Made by a program: the position numbers and the translations under genes. A DNA stretch of 64,000 bases. Origin: Symbiodinium natans (Eukaryota; Sar; Dinophyceae; Suessiales; Symbiodiniaceae). Shown piece by piece: positions 1 to 10,299 of the stretch. The stretch covers positions 165,001 through 229,000 of the forward strand of contig CAJNDS010002615.1 of NCBI GenBank assembly GCA_905221605.1, written 5' to 3'. The notes beneath the pieces are model-generated. The model had not been told where the DNA came from and did no database searches. It saw only the letters and a program-made list of their open reading frames with translations. The first letter of the stretch is position 1, and every line of letters begins with the position of its first letter.

Positions 1-246
1 GCGCCTCGGTGTTGCAGAGCATCTAGATGCTTTTGGGAGTGTATAGCATGTATCATGTGATGTAGTATATGAAAATGTGTCATGCATTTTCGCAGTAAAT
101 TAAATGTTCAAAGTTAGGCGACTGGTGAACGTCAAGCAAGCGAAGAAAGCCGCTGGGCCGCAATCTATCCCAATATAACGCCATAGAACGCAGGTGTGAA
201 GCTGGCTACCCGCTCACGTGGACGAAGCCATTTTTGCTCGCTGCAG

Positions 247-3200
247 TCTGTTGTGAGCGCGGCTGAGGTCTTGCAGGAGGCGCTTGCAACCAACGTCACG
301 GACACGGACACCTCAGCCGCGGGGGGCTCCACGATGGAAAGCAACTTGCCTGAGGAAAGGGATTCATGGTTTAAGGGTGTTTAGGGTTTATAGATTTTAT
401 AGGTTTAGGATTCAGGGTTTATAGGGTTTGTAAGGCTTAGGGTAGGAGAGGTCAGTCCAAGCCGCGCCGGGGGTTTCATGGGGCATTGCGTTCTTGTCAC
501 GGAGAAGTAGTGCAGCCGGAGCAGATGCGTGCATCGATCTGAGGCGACCCGCTTGTGTCCTACATGGAAGTCCTTCAGCTCACGGGCACCGAGCTGTCAA
601 GCTTCCTGGACCTGCACCTTGGCGACTATGGACAAAAAGGAGCCCTATACTTAAATTGTATGTAGAGCCGCATGCCTGACAAGATAGGAAGCAGCATATA
701 TACATATATATATATACATATATGTATATATACAGAGGGTATACAGATTGAGCCCAATCTTCTAGAGGACTCATTCGGCCCCTTCTCTATAGGCAGTGCC
801 ACTTCGACGGCGCCAGCGTCCGGGCCGCCTTCGCCGTCGCGACGCCGGTGCTTCCTTTGCTGGTCCTCGCGGCCTGCGCCACCCTGGAGCTGTGGGGCCG
901 CGGCAAAGGAGGGGGTCTTTCTTCATAAAAAGGGGGGGGAGATGGTGCGATGAATCTGTGTTACATAGGCGTTGCAGCAAGAACCCCCCCACCCGAAATG
1001 AGACACGCACCCCTCTTATGAAGCAAAAAACGAGAAAGTAAGAGCAGCTGCCGGCCCGGAGGCATCCAGCTGGCGCTCCGGGCCCTGACGCTCCTCTTCG
1101 TGGGCGGCGCCTCCGGGGCCGTGCAGCTCCTGGGCTGCCAGCGCGAGGACGGCGAAGGCTCCCCAATGTGTGAAAAAAAACCCTGCAGTCAGGAACCCTG
1201 GACAAAGGAAGCCGAAAGACTCTTCGTATATACCCCGCAAAATGAACCCTCAAACTCAAAACTCAAGAGGAGTATCAATATACCCTGAAGGAACCCGCAG
1301 AAACCTTGTAAAGATGGAGTCTCCCGCTCAAGATACATACACAGCTCTCGACGGGAGGCGCGTGGATTGGCGACGACTGGGCTTTCCGGCCGCTCTTCCC
1401 GTGGCTCAAGTGCTCCAAGGACACCGCGGCCGCCGCTTTGGTGGGCGGGCCCAGCATGCAGGGTTTAGGGTTTAGGGTTGAGGGGTATAGAGTTTAGGGT
1501 TCAGGGTTCAGGGAGCCTCCTCGTGCTGACAAGACTCGTACGTCAGAATCCACTGCGGCGCGACGTGCAGATAAGTGTATATCCGTGTCTTCTGTTCCGG
1601 TCCGAGCTGCTGCTCCATGAGGTGGACGGAGTCGGCTGGACCACAGGGGCGATCTACGGCGTTGTCGTGCCCTGCTTCCTCGCCTTCCTCTTATTCAAGC
1701 AGCGGCGCGTCATGAGGCCGCCCGGCTCATCAAGGTTTAGGGCTTGCAAGTTTAGGGTTCAGGGAGTTCAGGGACCCCCCCAAAAGCCCTAAAAACCCCC
1801 CTGAACCCCCATTCTGTGTTGTCCCCGCTGTTTTTTGGGGCGTGGGGCTTTGATTGGCAAGCGACTCTTGCAGAAACTCTTGCATTTTGTGCGGTGGGGC
1901 GCTGAAGGCAGTGCAAGACCTTCGTCGTCGTGAGTGCCGAAGATGAGAGCGGCGGCGCCCGCTTGAAGCTCACTCCTTGCAGCACGTCCCAGCACTTCGA
2001 GGAGTTGAGCTGTCGCAAAGTTGTTCGTCTCTTGAAATCTCCTGAAACCCTCAACCCTTATAAACCCTAAACCCATCTCCTCTAAACGCTAAAAAATCCT
2101 CTCCTGGTTCGCGCAGGAGGGGCTCTTGGCCAGGCGCTTGCTGGCAGCGGCCGCAGCTCACCTTGCGACGCAGAGGCCTGGGCGTGCCCTGGTGGAACTC
2201 CGCCCGGACGCAGTGCCACTCAGCAGAAAGTGAAGGGTTTAGGGTTTCATAGGGGTTAAGGGCTTTAGGGGTTTAGGGTTTAGGGGTTTAGGTGTTTAGA
2301 GATTTAGGGGTTTAGGGGTTTAGGGGTCGATTAGGCGCCTCCTTTCTTCTCCTGTATAAGGATCGTGACCTCGGAAGATCACGCGGGCGTCGGCTGTGCG
2401 GGAGACAAGTATGAGGAGTTCTCAGCTTGGGCCTGAGAGGACGTTGGAGAAGGAAGTGCATGGAGTGCTCTCAGCTCTCTCACTCTCAGTAAGATGCCTT
2501 GCCTCGATGTTCTTTTTTTGGGGCGGGGAGGGGGGCTCGGGGCTCGGTCTTAAGGCTGAGAGCTTCATAGCGGAAACGAACAAGCTGGAAGAAAGCGTGC
2601 TTCGTCGGAACTACATCATGCAGATGCTGACGGAGCGCAGCATCCTCGAAGAGATCCAGTCAGACAGCGCCTTGCATGCAGCCACGACTCGGCCTAGTCG
2701 GCCTACTTTGTGGAAAAGCACATTGCGACCCAAAGTGGCCGACGACCACGCATCGTGCATCCAAGGGCTGCTGCTTGGAGCTCGACAGCTGCTCTGCAAG
2801 TACGCCGCTCTCTTGCAAGTAGCTGGCACTGACGGGCCGTGGCAGCCTATTCCTGCACTGCTCTGCACGTGGCCCTGCTAAGAGTGGCTGGCAGAAGAGG
2901 TCACAAGCAGATCGTCACGCCTTGCCATTGACACGCTAGTACCTCTTCTCTGTGACTACAACATCCCGAATGGCCCTCCGAAGGAAACACCGCGGGAGGA
3001 TCCCCAAGAGCCATCCTCGAATCAGGGAGGCCCGATAAGCTCGTCCATGAACACCCTAAACCCTAAATTAACACCCCAAACACCCTCTGAGGCATACTGC
3101 GATGGCGTGTGGATGGAGGTGGCCTTGAAGCTCGCCTCCGCATGCCTGGTGCCTGTGGCTCCGCTGCACGGTTCTCCCGAAACCTTTTCAAGCCCCCCCT

Positions 3201-5588
3201 CCCCCCCCACAAGTCCAAACCCTAAACCTAAACCCTATACCCTATATACCCTATATACCCTATATACCCTATATACCCTATATACCCTATATACCCTATA
3301 TACCCTATATACCCTATATACCCTATGTACCCTATGTACCCTATATACCCTATATACCCTATAAACCCTACAGCCAGTGCCAACTTTGAGCTCTTAGGCC
3401 ATGGTTTTGAGGGCAGATGGCTGCTGAGGGCCGCTGAAGACCCTCAAAGCCTTGAACATCCGATTACATCCCAGACCCTAGAAGCCCTAAACCCTAAACC
3501 CCGAACCCTCAACCTAAGCCCTAAATCCAGGTGGTGTCTGCCAGAGACGGACTCTGGCTCTCCATGGCGATTACCTTCGGCATGGCGGTGATCATCGGCA
3601 GCGCCCGCCCCTTCGCGCAGCCCCAGGTGGGGGGGGGGGGGAATAGACGGAAGGGCAGCAAAGAGCGAGAGACCGCAGAAGCTTAGAAGCCGACCTGAAC
3701 TATTTTGGTGATATGAACTATGTATCTTCATGGCAAAGCGAAGAGAGAGAGAGAGCGAGAGAACTACTGACAGAAGCAAACACATTTGAAGCCACGATTA
3801 GGCTTGTATATACTCTATGTAGAACCCTTGCAGAACTACAGCCACCAGGGTTTCTAGGGTATATGGTGGATATAGGGCTTGAACACAGCGTGACAAAGCC
3901 GGCTTTCCTGTGGTTCAGGTGAACACCCTCCAGAGCTTTAGCTTCTGTTGCCCCTCGGCATGTTCCATAGACCCTAAACCCCTAATTAAACCCCCTCACC
4001 CCCTGAACCCCCCAAACCCTCCAAAACCCTAAGCCCTGACTAGACCCTAAGCCTTAAATAAACCCTATAAACCCCCTAAACCTTCCGAACCCCCTCAAGC
4101 CCTGTAAGCCTTCCGCCCAAGGCCTGACAGTGTCGGCGATCGGCTTCGCCTACCGTTGCATTTTCCTGACCCGCCTGGCACTCCTGGTACCATTCTCAGG
4201 GCAGTTAGGGGGAGAGGGGCGGGACGTTTAGGGTTGAGGGTTTGGAGGGTTGATGCTTTGGCGATTTTCTGGGGGCTTATGGTCTCATATTCGAAGGGTA
4301 GAATTGCATGGCCCCCTTAACGTGGCTATAGAAGGGTAGCCCCACTGCCCTTGCAACTACCCTAAGATACGTGCCTTGCACGGTTTGGGGAGGCCTTTTG
4401 GCCAAGCGCTGGTCTCTCGGTACTCCCATTTCAGTCCTCGCTTGTGTTTTTTCTCTGGAGGTTGCAGCTTGCAAATGATGCTGCAAAGCCCGCCTATCAC
4501 ATAAACCCCTACGACAAGCGCTAAACAACCTATATAAACCCCGAACGACACCCTATAAACCCCCTACATAACCTTGATAAACCCTGTACAAGCCCAACAA
4601 GACGAAGCCCCACTAAACCAAAACTCCCAAAAGACAAAGCACCGAACCACACGGGAGCTTCCTGCCGCCGGAGGCACCGGCGCTGCTGGCGGCCGCGCAG
4701 CTCCTGCGGCCGGACTCCAGGGAGTCCCTGGCGCAGCGCCTGCAGCAGGCGCCCCCCCCTGTAGGGGTTTCAACATGGGGGGGGGGGGGGGGGGGGGGGG
4801 GCGGTTACAGTGGGTTTTGTTTGGGTTTAACTAGGTTTTTTTTTTGCAATTAGGGTGTCAAGTTGGGCTTATTGGGTTGAACTTGGGATGGATTGTAGGG
4901 TGTGATGAGGGCTTAGGTTTCTGGGCTTTGAGGGACCTTGAAGTTTTCTTTTCTCCTGGAGTTTGGCGTCGAATCCAGGGTTCCAGAGGCGAGGGCTGTG
5001 GCAAAAGCGGCGCCGGGTGACGCTGGATATCCACGGAGTATAGTTGGGAGCCCATCCCTAAAGAAAGTCGGGCATACCAGCATTCATGGGTCAAAGTGTA
5101 GGCCAAATTGGCTCAGAGTTTCTTTGGTAGCATTTTGGTTTGTTACATGCTGCATGCTACTAATCGATGTTGAAATACACGGCGGTTCTGGAAATGATCC
5201 AGGCCAGTCTTTTTTATTGAGTGCTTTTCCGTTCTGTGCCAGGAGCTGGGGAAGCAGATCGAAGCCCTGCGGCGCGGGGAAGCCGTCGCCGTGTGCGCAG
5301 AAGAAGTGCGGCTCCTGTGACAAAGCATATATGGCACCTATATGAGACTGGCCGAACCTTGCGTGGAAAATCCGAAAAGCGCCTTGCGTTGCTTATAATG
5401 CGCAGCTGAGCCCCCATGTGGTCGCGCTAGAGCCATGAAACCGAATGCACTGTCAGAGGCGCGCTGCTGCCCTGCGTGGCCGCTCCCCGCCGCTGCGCCC
5501 CGCCAGCCACCGCGCCCCGCGGACTTTGCCGGTCTCACTGGTCGTCTCTCGCACCTGCGGCGCCGGGCGGCCGACAAGAAATGACTGA
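247..5588 (+). CDS. Multipass membrane protein gene, 3' part (about 16 short exons)
   Basis: Short GC-rich islands that stay open in one frame alternate with TTTAGGG-like introns. In order they encode an alanine-rich segment (247-360), a short piece (about 544-660), three hydrophobic segments (797-909, 1062-1160, 1571-1720), a WAFRPLFPWLKCS piece (about 1369-1440), soluble pieces (1918-2044, 2117-2230, 2555-2690), a possible amphipathic segment (3091-3180), and three more hydrophobic segments (3531-3626, 3919-3960, 4121-4199). A Glu/Gln/Arg-rich, coiled-coil-like tail follows (4653-4754, 5243-5318, 5454-5588). The order (membrane helices, cytosolic insert, more helices, coiled tail) resembles the C-terminal half of large alveolate surface proteins of the GCC2/GCC3 or polycystin-like kind. 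That family link is an impression from architecture, not a recognised domain. The 5' end probably lies before the window, and the stop at 5586-5588 is tentative. Confidence 0.45.
797..909 (+). CDS. Exon: transmembrane segment
   Basis: The acceptor is the AG at 795-796. The frame starting with Cys-His-Phe-Asp-Gly runs into a long hydrophobic helix (AVATPVLPLLVLAACATLEL) and ends with Trp-Gly-Arg-Gly-Lys. Joining at AAAG|GAGG to the next island at 1062 (after GGAG) keeps frame and gives Gly-Lys-Gly-Ile-Gln-Leu. This is one of the clearest membrane exons of the first gene. Confidence 0.55.
1062..1160 (+). CDS. Exon: second transmembrane segment
   Basis: The open frame starts GIQLALRALTLLFVGGASG and ends near CQREDGE. 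It follows the exon at 797-909 in phase if splicing uses the AG|G repeat at each end. It is hydrophobic for about 20 residues and then charged, as at a membrane boundary. Confidence 0.5.
1571..1720 (+). CDS. Exon: third transmembrane segment with basic end
   Basis: A GTGCAG acceptor precedes an open frame that contains HEVDGVGWTTGAIYGVVV, then a strongly hydrophobic run, then KQRRVMRP. A hydrophobic helix closed by a basic cluster fits a helix with a cytosolic C-terminal end. The island is flanked on both sides by TTTAGGG-like sequence. Confidence 0.5.
1918..2230 (+). CDS. Two soluble-domain exons
   Basis: The first island (1918-2044) reads TFVVVSAEDESGGARLKLTP and onward to KVVRLLKSPE. The second (2117-2230) follows a GCGCAG acceptor, begins EGLLARRLLAAAAAHL and ends PLSRK just before a TGA. 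CCCTAAA-like sequence separates them. They would form a cytosolic segment between membrane clusters. No family was recognised. Confidence 0.4.
2555..2690 (+). CDS. Charged helical exon
   Basis: The frame reads AESFIAETNKLEESVLRRNY, then a Met/Leu/Glu-rich stretch ending near EEIQSDSA. It is rich in Glu, Leu and Arg and predicted helical. It lies between two probable membrane clusters. The donor is not obvious, because the frame stays open past 2800. Confidence 0.4.
3222..3366. repeat. (CCCTATATA)n minisatellite
   Basis: About 15 head-to-tail copies of a 9-bp unit CCCTATATA, with two CCCTATGTA variants. It looks like a homogenised derivative of CCCTAAA and sits in an intron of the first gene. 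It creates a spurious Tyr-Thr-Leu repeat frame. Confidence 0.95.
3531..4199 (+). CDS. Three exons: second membrane cluster
   Basis: Exon 3531-3626 (after TCCAG) reads VVSARDGLWLSMAITFGMAV and ends SARPFAQPQ at a CAG|GTGG donor. Exon 3919-3960 (after TTCAG) reads VNTLQSFSFCCPSACS. Exon 4121-4199 reads GLTVSAIGFAYRCIFLTRLA and then LLVPF. Residues at the first junction (FAQPQ then VNTLQ) follow a pattern I know from alveolate multi-TM proteins, where a polar PQ turn separates two helices. Introns between them contain CCCTAAA-like repeats. Confidence 0.5.
4653..5588 (+). CDS. Three exons: coiled-coil-like C-terminal tail
   Basis: Exon 4653-4754 reads GSFLPPEAPALLAAAQLLRP and ends with Gln/Arg/Leu-rich sequence. 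Exon 5243-5318 (after TGCCAG) reads ELGKQIEALRRGEAVAVCAE followed by EVRLL. Exon 5454-5588 is Arg/Pro-rich and closes at TGA 5586-5588. The first two have heptad-like Leu/Ile spacing. Such a tail is common after the last helix of the presumed family, but this is inference. Confidence 0.4.
4776..4801. repeat. Poly-G tract
   Basis: An uninterrupted run of about 24 or more G residues, in an intron after the exon at 4653-4754. It is capable of forming G-quadruplexes, and assembly length error is likely. Confidence 0.9.
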
Positions 5589-6020
5589 GATCGGGTCAGG
5601 GAGGGGGGCAGCAAGAGCGTGTGAACACAGCAGCCGCTCAAGCGCTCTCCGAAGCATGGCACTTGCAACTTACAACGGGGGCTGCCTTGGGGGTACATCT
5701 GCTTTTGTGAAGCCTCGCGCAGTTGCTCTTAGCCTCTCTTCCAGCAGTTCCGCCCTTGCCTCAAGTAAGCTCAGCGGTAGCTTTGCATGGGCTTCGCTCT
5801 TAGCTCTCATAGGTACATCCAGCTCACACCTTCCCTCACACTCCTTGTTCCGCGAACCTGATCCAAAGCCACAAGAGATACCACAGACCCCCCCTTGAAA
5901 AAGTCTGTTGCAACCCCACAACAAAGCAGGGACAGAAACAGAATGTAACTGCCTTCCGTTCTCCTTTCCGGTTTAGAGTTTAGAGTTCAGGGGTTCTTTA
6001 AGTTTTGGGGTTTCGGGCCC

Positions 6021-6060
6021 TCCGTCTCTTCTCTCTCTCTCTCTCTCACTTGCTCTCTTT
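6021..6060. repeat. CT-rich pyrimidine tract
   Basis: TCTCTTCTCTCTCTCTCTCTC-type sequence lies directly before the ATG at 6076. It could be a polypyrimidine tract or 5' UTR element. No further support. Confidence 0.4.
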
Positions 6061-6075
6061 CCGGGCCGCTTCGCC

Positions 6076-9000
6076 ATGTTCTCATCCTTGGGGAAGCAGC
6101 TCATGGGCATCCGGCGACTGGGCTGAAGCTGCACGTGGGTAGTTGTAAGCAACGGTTCGGGTTTAGGGTTTAGGGTTTAGGGTTTAGGGTTTAGGGTGTA
6201 CTTGAAAATTCATGGGTGGCAGTAGCTGGCACATTTTTGCCTGCCCATGAACCTCCAAGTGCTCTTCGGCCAGTTCTTCGAGCACGGGCTTCTGATTTCC
6301 AATCTCACATGGGCTCTGTGAACAAACGGCTTGTTCCAGGCGACGCACTGGCACGTATTGATAGTGCACCATGCAAGCTCACATTATGGAGCTTCGGGTG
6401 TGCGCAATGGTGTATCTTTAGCACCCAAACCCTAAGCCCTACAAAAACGCCCCCCCAAAACCCTTAACTCTATAAACCCTAGAAGTCCTAAGCCCTACAA
6501 AAAGGCCCCAACCTCCCCGTGGTGAAAGACGCTTCCAACCCCTTGAACTCCTGCACTTTCCAGGGATGAGGTGCCGCCTGGTTGCAGAGAGCCTCCATGT
6601 CCTGTCTGGTTTAGGGCTTTAGGGCTTTGTGGGGCTTTATAGGGCTTATTTAGGTTTTGGGATTTGGTGTCTTTATGGGCCTTTATTGGGGCGTTAAGGG
6701 TTTGGGATCTAGGGCTTATAGGGCTTACAGTTAGGGCCTGCACTCCCAAATCCATATGCGCCGGGTTTTGACGCAAGTGTGTCAGACATCGCAGTGCCAG
6801 AGTGCATGTCTCTCCATATCTCTGCTTTTCTGATGCTATCTTGTGTATTCCTGACACCTCAAGCCCTTTTGACTAGGCTTTGGGGTTTAGGGGTTGCGGT
6901 TCTGGCGGGTGGGCTTAGCAGAGGCCAAGCTGATTCCGTAGTCCTTGCTGGACTTGCTTCTTCCCGAGACTCCCAGATGCCCTTGATGAAGGAACTTTCC
7001 TGAACTTCGTCTAGGTAGATGAATATGATTTCAGGTCTTAATATTCGCCTCCCCACCTTCGGCAACGGAGTCGACCATGAATTCAGACCTCGGACAACCC
7101 TAAACCCTAAACCCTAAACCCTAAACCCTAAACCCTAAACCCTAAACCCTAAACCCTAAACCCTAAACCCTAAACCCTAAACCCTATAAACCCTAAACCC
7201 TAAACCCTAAACCCTCAACCCTAAACCCTAAACCCGAATTAAGCCCTAGACCCTGCACCCCAAGAGTGCAAAGGACCCAGCAGGTGGGCAGCATCCAGAG
7301 CACCGTGAACAGCACGGTGACGGAGCCCCATGGACTTGTTTGGACTCGCTTGGGCCCACTGGGCACGACCATCCCTACACCCTATAAACCCTCCTTGAAC
7401 CCTAAACCCCCCCAACCCCCCAACCCCCCCAACCCCCCAACCCCCCAACCCTACAACCCTAAACCCTGAACCTCTATGTGCTCACATGGCGAGGGGGGCT
7501 GGAAGGTTTTGTGATCAAAGGGGACCAGAGCTTAGAGCCCTAAACCCTTGAGGTCGACCCAAAACCCTAAACCCTAAACACTGAAACCTTCCAGGTAAAC
7601 CCTAAACCCCCGACATCCGCGCCCAAGACTCCCAAACTCCACAGATTCTCTGTCTGAGGATCAAAGAGGAAGTCTCCAAGCAGGCAGGGGGCTGCTAAAC
7701 CCTAAACCCCACCCGAAAGCCTAACCGACCTGAACCTTAAACCCTCAACCCTCAACCGTAGGATTCTGAGCAGTTGCCTGTGTGGGACCGCCGGCTTCCC
7801 CTTGAACCCCCCCCCTTCAGAACCTCATAAGTTCCGGGTTGGTTTAGGGTTTCGGGGTGTAGCTTGGGATGTTCCCCTTGATTTATACCAACAGTTCCTT
7901 AAGAAGGCCTAACAGGGATCATAATATGGGGGGTACTATGATCCCAAACAAGGACTGTTAGTATACGGGGGAACATCCCAGGGTGTAGGGCACTTGTTTT
8001 TAGGGTCTTACTGTTTAGGGTTTAGGGTCTAGGGATTAGGGTTTCGTGTGACGAGAAGCCCATTCTTCAGGTGACAAGAGCCTCGGTAGACATCTCGACC
8101 TCCATGGCCAAGACGCAGAAAGAGGCCAAGCTTCTTCATGCCATTCAGAGGCCGTGCAGTTCAGGTCTAGGGTTCAGGATTTAGGGTTTAGGGTTTGCGC
8201 TTTGCGGTTTACGGATTAGGGTTTAGGGAGGGCTCACGTCGGCTCGTGTCGCTTCGTGTCGCTTGGTGGATGGGAGTGTGCCACAGGCTGACTCTAGCCC
8301 CAAGAACGCAGCATGCTGGACTGCACCCTAAACTCTACTTGGAGGTTCAGGGTATTTATAACCCAAATATAAGAGCAACCCAATCATAAGAGTAGTTTTT
8401 GCCCACTCATCAGCCCCTGAAGTACCCCAATAGGTTTACAATTGGGTTAGAAGTTAGAAGTACAGTTATCATTGGGTTACTAAGTACCATATACCAAGCA
8501 CATCTAGCCCTACAGTGCACCCGTGCCCTGCATCCTGTGCTCGAATCATCCGAGTCTTGCACTTGGTGAGGCCATGAGTTTCGCATCTGCGCCCCTGGGC
8601 GCGTGCGAGCACCCAGTGTTTATGTGGCAAGGGTTTAGACGGTTTAGTGCGTAGTTGCGGTTAGGGATACGCAGAAACACATATGCGTATTTCCCAAAAT
8701 AGGGATGCCCCTTTTACACCCCAAATAGAATAGAATCCCCTCAAAAGGACCCCCAAAAAGGGTGCCCACATCTTCGGAAACCCCCATATAACCAACCGTG
8801 TAGCAATCTCCCCCTTGGGCCGAGATCGCCTTCAATTTCCCGTAGCAAGCTGTGGGCTTTGATGATGTTGCCTGGGTGTGGCTAACCTAGCACCCAAGTT
8901 TTTGTTGGAACAGATTCCCCGCATGTGGTATAATCAGGTTCGGCGCTGAATGAAGTGGGCTTGCCGGGCTTGTTAGTGTGTTCGTCCATGGCAGGAACGT

Positions 9001-9890
9001 TTGCTGACCGTGATCCAGAGCAACCCAGAAACTACGGACACCGTCCATCTTGTGCAACCCTAAACCCTAAACCCTAAAACCTCAACCCTAAAACCTACAC
9101 CCTAAACCCTAAACCCCTCCACTCCTGAACCTTAAGCTGGAAGCATCCCTGAGTCCTACATGCCCCACAGGCCCCTGCAAGCCCTTGCCATTTTAACAAG
9201 CCCTAGTTAGGGTTTTCGGTTTAGGGTTCAGGGTTTAGGGAGCTTTGGGTTTAGGGTTTAGGGTTTAGGGTTTAGGGTTTAGGGTTTAGGGTTTAGGGTT
9301 TAGGGTTTAGGGTTTAGGGCCCGAGCCCGCAAAACATGACGTGCAGGCTGGCCCACATACGGCAGCAGATGTCAAACCAAATGGGTGAGGCTTTGGCGAG
9401 GCCTGGGCTGTTAGGGCCTTATACCTGTTTGGTTTGCATATAAATCATATAACCCTTCTGCAAGTGGATGTTCCTCCTTTAAGTAATAGTCCTGAATGGG
9501 GTTATACTCGGGGGTACTATAAGTCCTACTTGAAAGGGGAATATCCCAACTATTACAAATAAAAGGTTCGCCCTTTTTTGGGGATCCCTAAGGCTGCTGG
9601 GGCCGTTGGCCCTTTTTTATAGGGCTCAGGGTTTAGGGTTTAGGGTTTAGGGTAGGAATGGATGGTTGGGGTCATTTTTTGTTGTTTTTGCGTTGTTTGC
9701 AGGGTTTGGGGTTGGGGGGGGGTTAGTAGGGTTTGGGATTGTCAGGTTTGTGCAGTTTGTTAGGGCTTCTGGTGTGTTTAGGGGATGTAGAGATGGCACT
9801 GGTTTCAGGCCAGAGCACGCAGACCTTGCCTCGTGACATCCTCGGCAGGCATGACAGCACCATGGTCAATCAGATCTTGGACAATGTCAG
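6076..9890 (+). CDS. Unrecognised gene in several short exons
   Basis: Open islands between telomere-like introns are: 6076-6123 (a possible start, MFSSLGKQLMGIRRLG), 6274-6317 (FFEHGLLISNLTWA), 7284-7350 (VGSIQSTVNSTVTEPHGL), 8071-8164, 8516-8629, 8914-8937, 8995-9057, 9347-9400 and 9816-9890. Several islands have CAG acceptors, and GT, AG|GT or AG|GC donors. I do not recognise the product. The 8516-8629 piece carries a Cys-x2-Cys pair followed by Cys and His residues. The others look soluble and helical. It may be a gene of its own, or the 5' exons of the LRR gene that starts beyond the satellites. Phase cannot be tied to the first LRR exon. Confidence 0.35.
6201..6259. mobile_element. Inverted-repeat element, family A (copy 1)
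   Basis: Ends are CTTGAAAATTCATGGGTGGCAG and its imperfect complement ending CATGAACCTCCAAG. It is 59 bp and lies immediately after a TTTAGGG array. The element stops 14 bp before the AG that precedes the exon at 6274. The same 3' end and offset recur at 54705 before a confident TMEM43 exon. Confidence 0.7.
7079..7240. repeat. CCCTAAA array
   Basis: About 20 nearly perfect copies of CCCTAAA with a few CCCTATAAA, CCCTCAA and CCCGAATTAA variants, interstitial. It sits in an intron of the second gene. Confidence 0.97.
7390..7448. repeat. CCCCCCAAC-type short repeat
   Basis: A tandem run of AACCCCCCAACCCC, grading from CCCTAAA-like sequence. It appears to be another local derivative of the telomere-like unit. 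Confidence 0.8.
7865..7980. mobile_element. Inverted-repeat element, family B (copy 1)
   Basis: About 31-bp imperfect terminal inverted repeats: TGGGATGTTCCCC at the left and GGGGGAACATCCCA at the right, each continuing into a shared AACAGT..CCTT stretch. The internal core is GGGGGTACTAT. It has no coding capacity and MITE-like size (116 bp). It is flanked by TTTAGGG-like sequence. Confidence 0.85.
8071..8164 (+). CDS. Exon of unrecognised gene
   Basis: The acceptor TTCTTCAG and donor TCAG|GT bracket a frame reading VTRASVDISTSMAKTQKEAK then LLHAIQRPCSS. It is a polar helical segment with clean splice signals. No family was recognised. Confidence 0.5.
8337..8499. mobile_element. Inverted-repeat element, family A (copy 2, degenerate)
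   Basis: The left end ACTTGGAGGTTCAGGGTA matches the copy at 54563. The right end, AAGTACCATATACCAAG, is a decayed version of AAGTACCATGAACCTCCAAG. The right end lies 12 bp before the AG of CTACAG at 8511-8515. Confidence 0.6.
8516..8629 (+). CDS. Exon with Cys/His cluster
   Basis: After CTACAG the frame reads APVPCILCSNHPSLALGEAM and ends ACEHPVFMWQ, with a CAAGG|GTTT donor. The Cys-x2-Cys and later Cys-x-His could bind a metal, but spacing matches no motif I can name. The upstream boundary coincides with the end of a small inverted-repeat element (8337-8499). Confidence 0.4.
8690..8790. repeat. Dispersed repeat family C (copy 1, reverse)
   Basis: On the minus strand it begins TATGGGGGTTTCCGAA and continues with AGGGGATTC-like sequence. 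It matches the elements at 47509, 53036, 56652 and 63793. About 100 bp, non-coding. Confidence 0.65.
8914..9057 (+). CDS. Two small exons
   Basis: A 24-nt mini-exon at 8914-8937 (IPRMWYNQ, between AACAG and CAG|GTTC) is followed by 8995-9057 after GGCAG, reading ERLLTVIQSNPETTDTVHLV. Both are phase 0 and join in frame. The second runs straight into a CCCTAAA array, which begins its intron. Confidence 0.4.
9217..9320. repeat. TTTAGGG array
   Basis: About 13 copies of TTTAGGG, nearly perfect after 9245. Orientation is opposite to the arrays at 7079-7240 and 9054-9120 in the same gene, so this is not a chromosome end. Confidence 0.97.
9347..9890 (+). CDS. Two exons with AG|GC donors
   Basis: Exon 9347-9400 (after GTGCAG) reads LAHIRQQMSNQMGEALA and ends at GCGAG|GCCT. 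Exon 9816-9890 reads TQTLPRDILGRHDSTMVNQI then LDNV and ends at GTCAG|GCCC. Both donors would be GC type, as in the LRR gene downstream. Product not recognised. Confidence 0.4.
9464..9549. mobile_element. Inverted-repeat element, family B (copy 2)
   Basis: The left end GGATGTTCCTCCTTTAAGTA pairs with the right end CTTGAAAGGGGAATATCC. The internal core GGGGGTACTATA is shared with the copy at 7865-7980. Non-coding. Confidence 0.75.
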
Positions 9891-10084
9891 GCCCTCGGTT
9901 TCATTCAGCTTTCGGTTTAGAGACGCAGGCAGGCGAGCACCACCCCCAACCTCTTAAACCCAACCACCCCCCTAAGCTCCATACCCTAAACCAGACACCC
10001 ACCCCCCAAATTTAAGAGCCTCCGGCTCAAGCCGCCGACCCCGCTGGAGCATAGTTGAAAGGTTTAAACGCGTTCGTTAGGTCA

Positions 10085-10196
10085 AAGGATGCCAAAGTTG
10101 GTGGGGGGTTGGGGGGGGGGTGGGGGGGGGGGGGGGGGGGGGGGGGGTGGTGGGGTTTGGGGGGGGGGGGGTAGGGGGGGGGGGGGGGGGTGGGTG
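10085..10196. repeat. G-rich tract
   Basis: About 110 bp almost entirely G with scattered T. It is strongly strand-asymmetric and G-quadruplex prone. The exact length is doubtful in any assembly. Confidence 0.95.
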
Positions 10197-10197
10197 G

Positions 10198-10262
10198 CTT
10201 AAATAGGGTCTATTTGGAAGCTGGGACTCGGGTTTTCTTATAGCCATACACGTTTCCACGAG
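10198..10262. mobile_element. Family D half element
   Basis: It starts CTTAAATAGGGTCTATTTGG and then AAGCTGGGA, identical over about 28 bp to the inverted right end of the element at 17309-17416. Only one arm is evident here. Confidence 0.65.
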
Positions 10263-10299
10263 GGTACGCTGCTGTCACGTCAGTCGTACTATGGAAGCC

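Noticed and set aside
222-242. Resemblance of GAAGCCATTTTTGCTC to the dinoflagellate spliced-leader (AGCCATTTTGGCTC).
   Set aside because: The match is about a dozen bases with an internal mismatch, it is not next to a clear start codon, and no second copy was seen. Chance is likely.
3047-3364. Tyr-Thr-Leu repeat protein.
   Set aside because: The repeat part is the (CCCTATATA)n minisatellite. Only the non-repeat part near 3091-3180 is a plausible exon.
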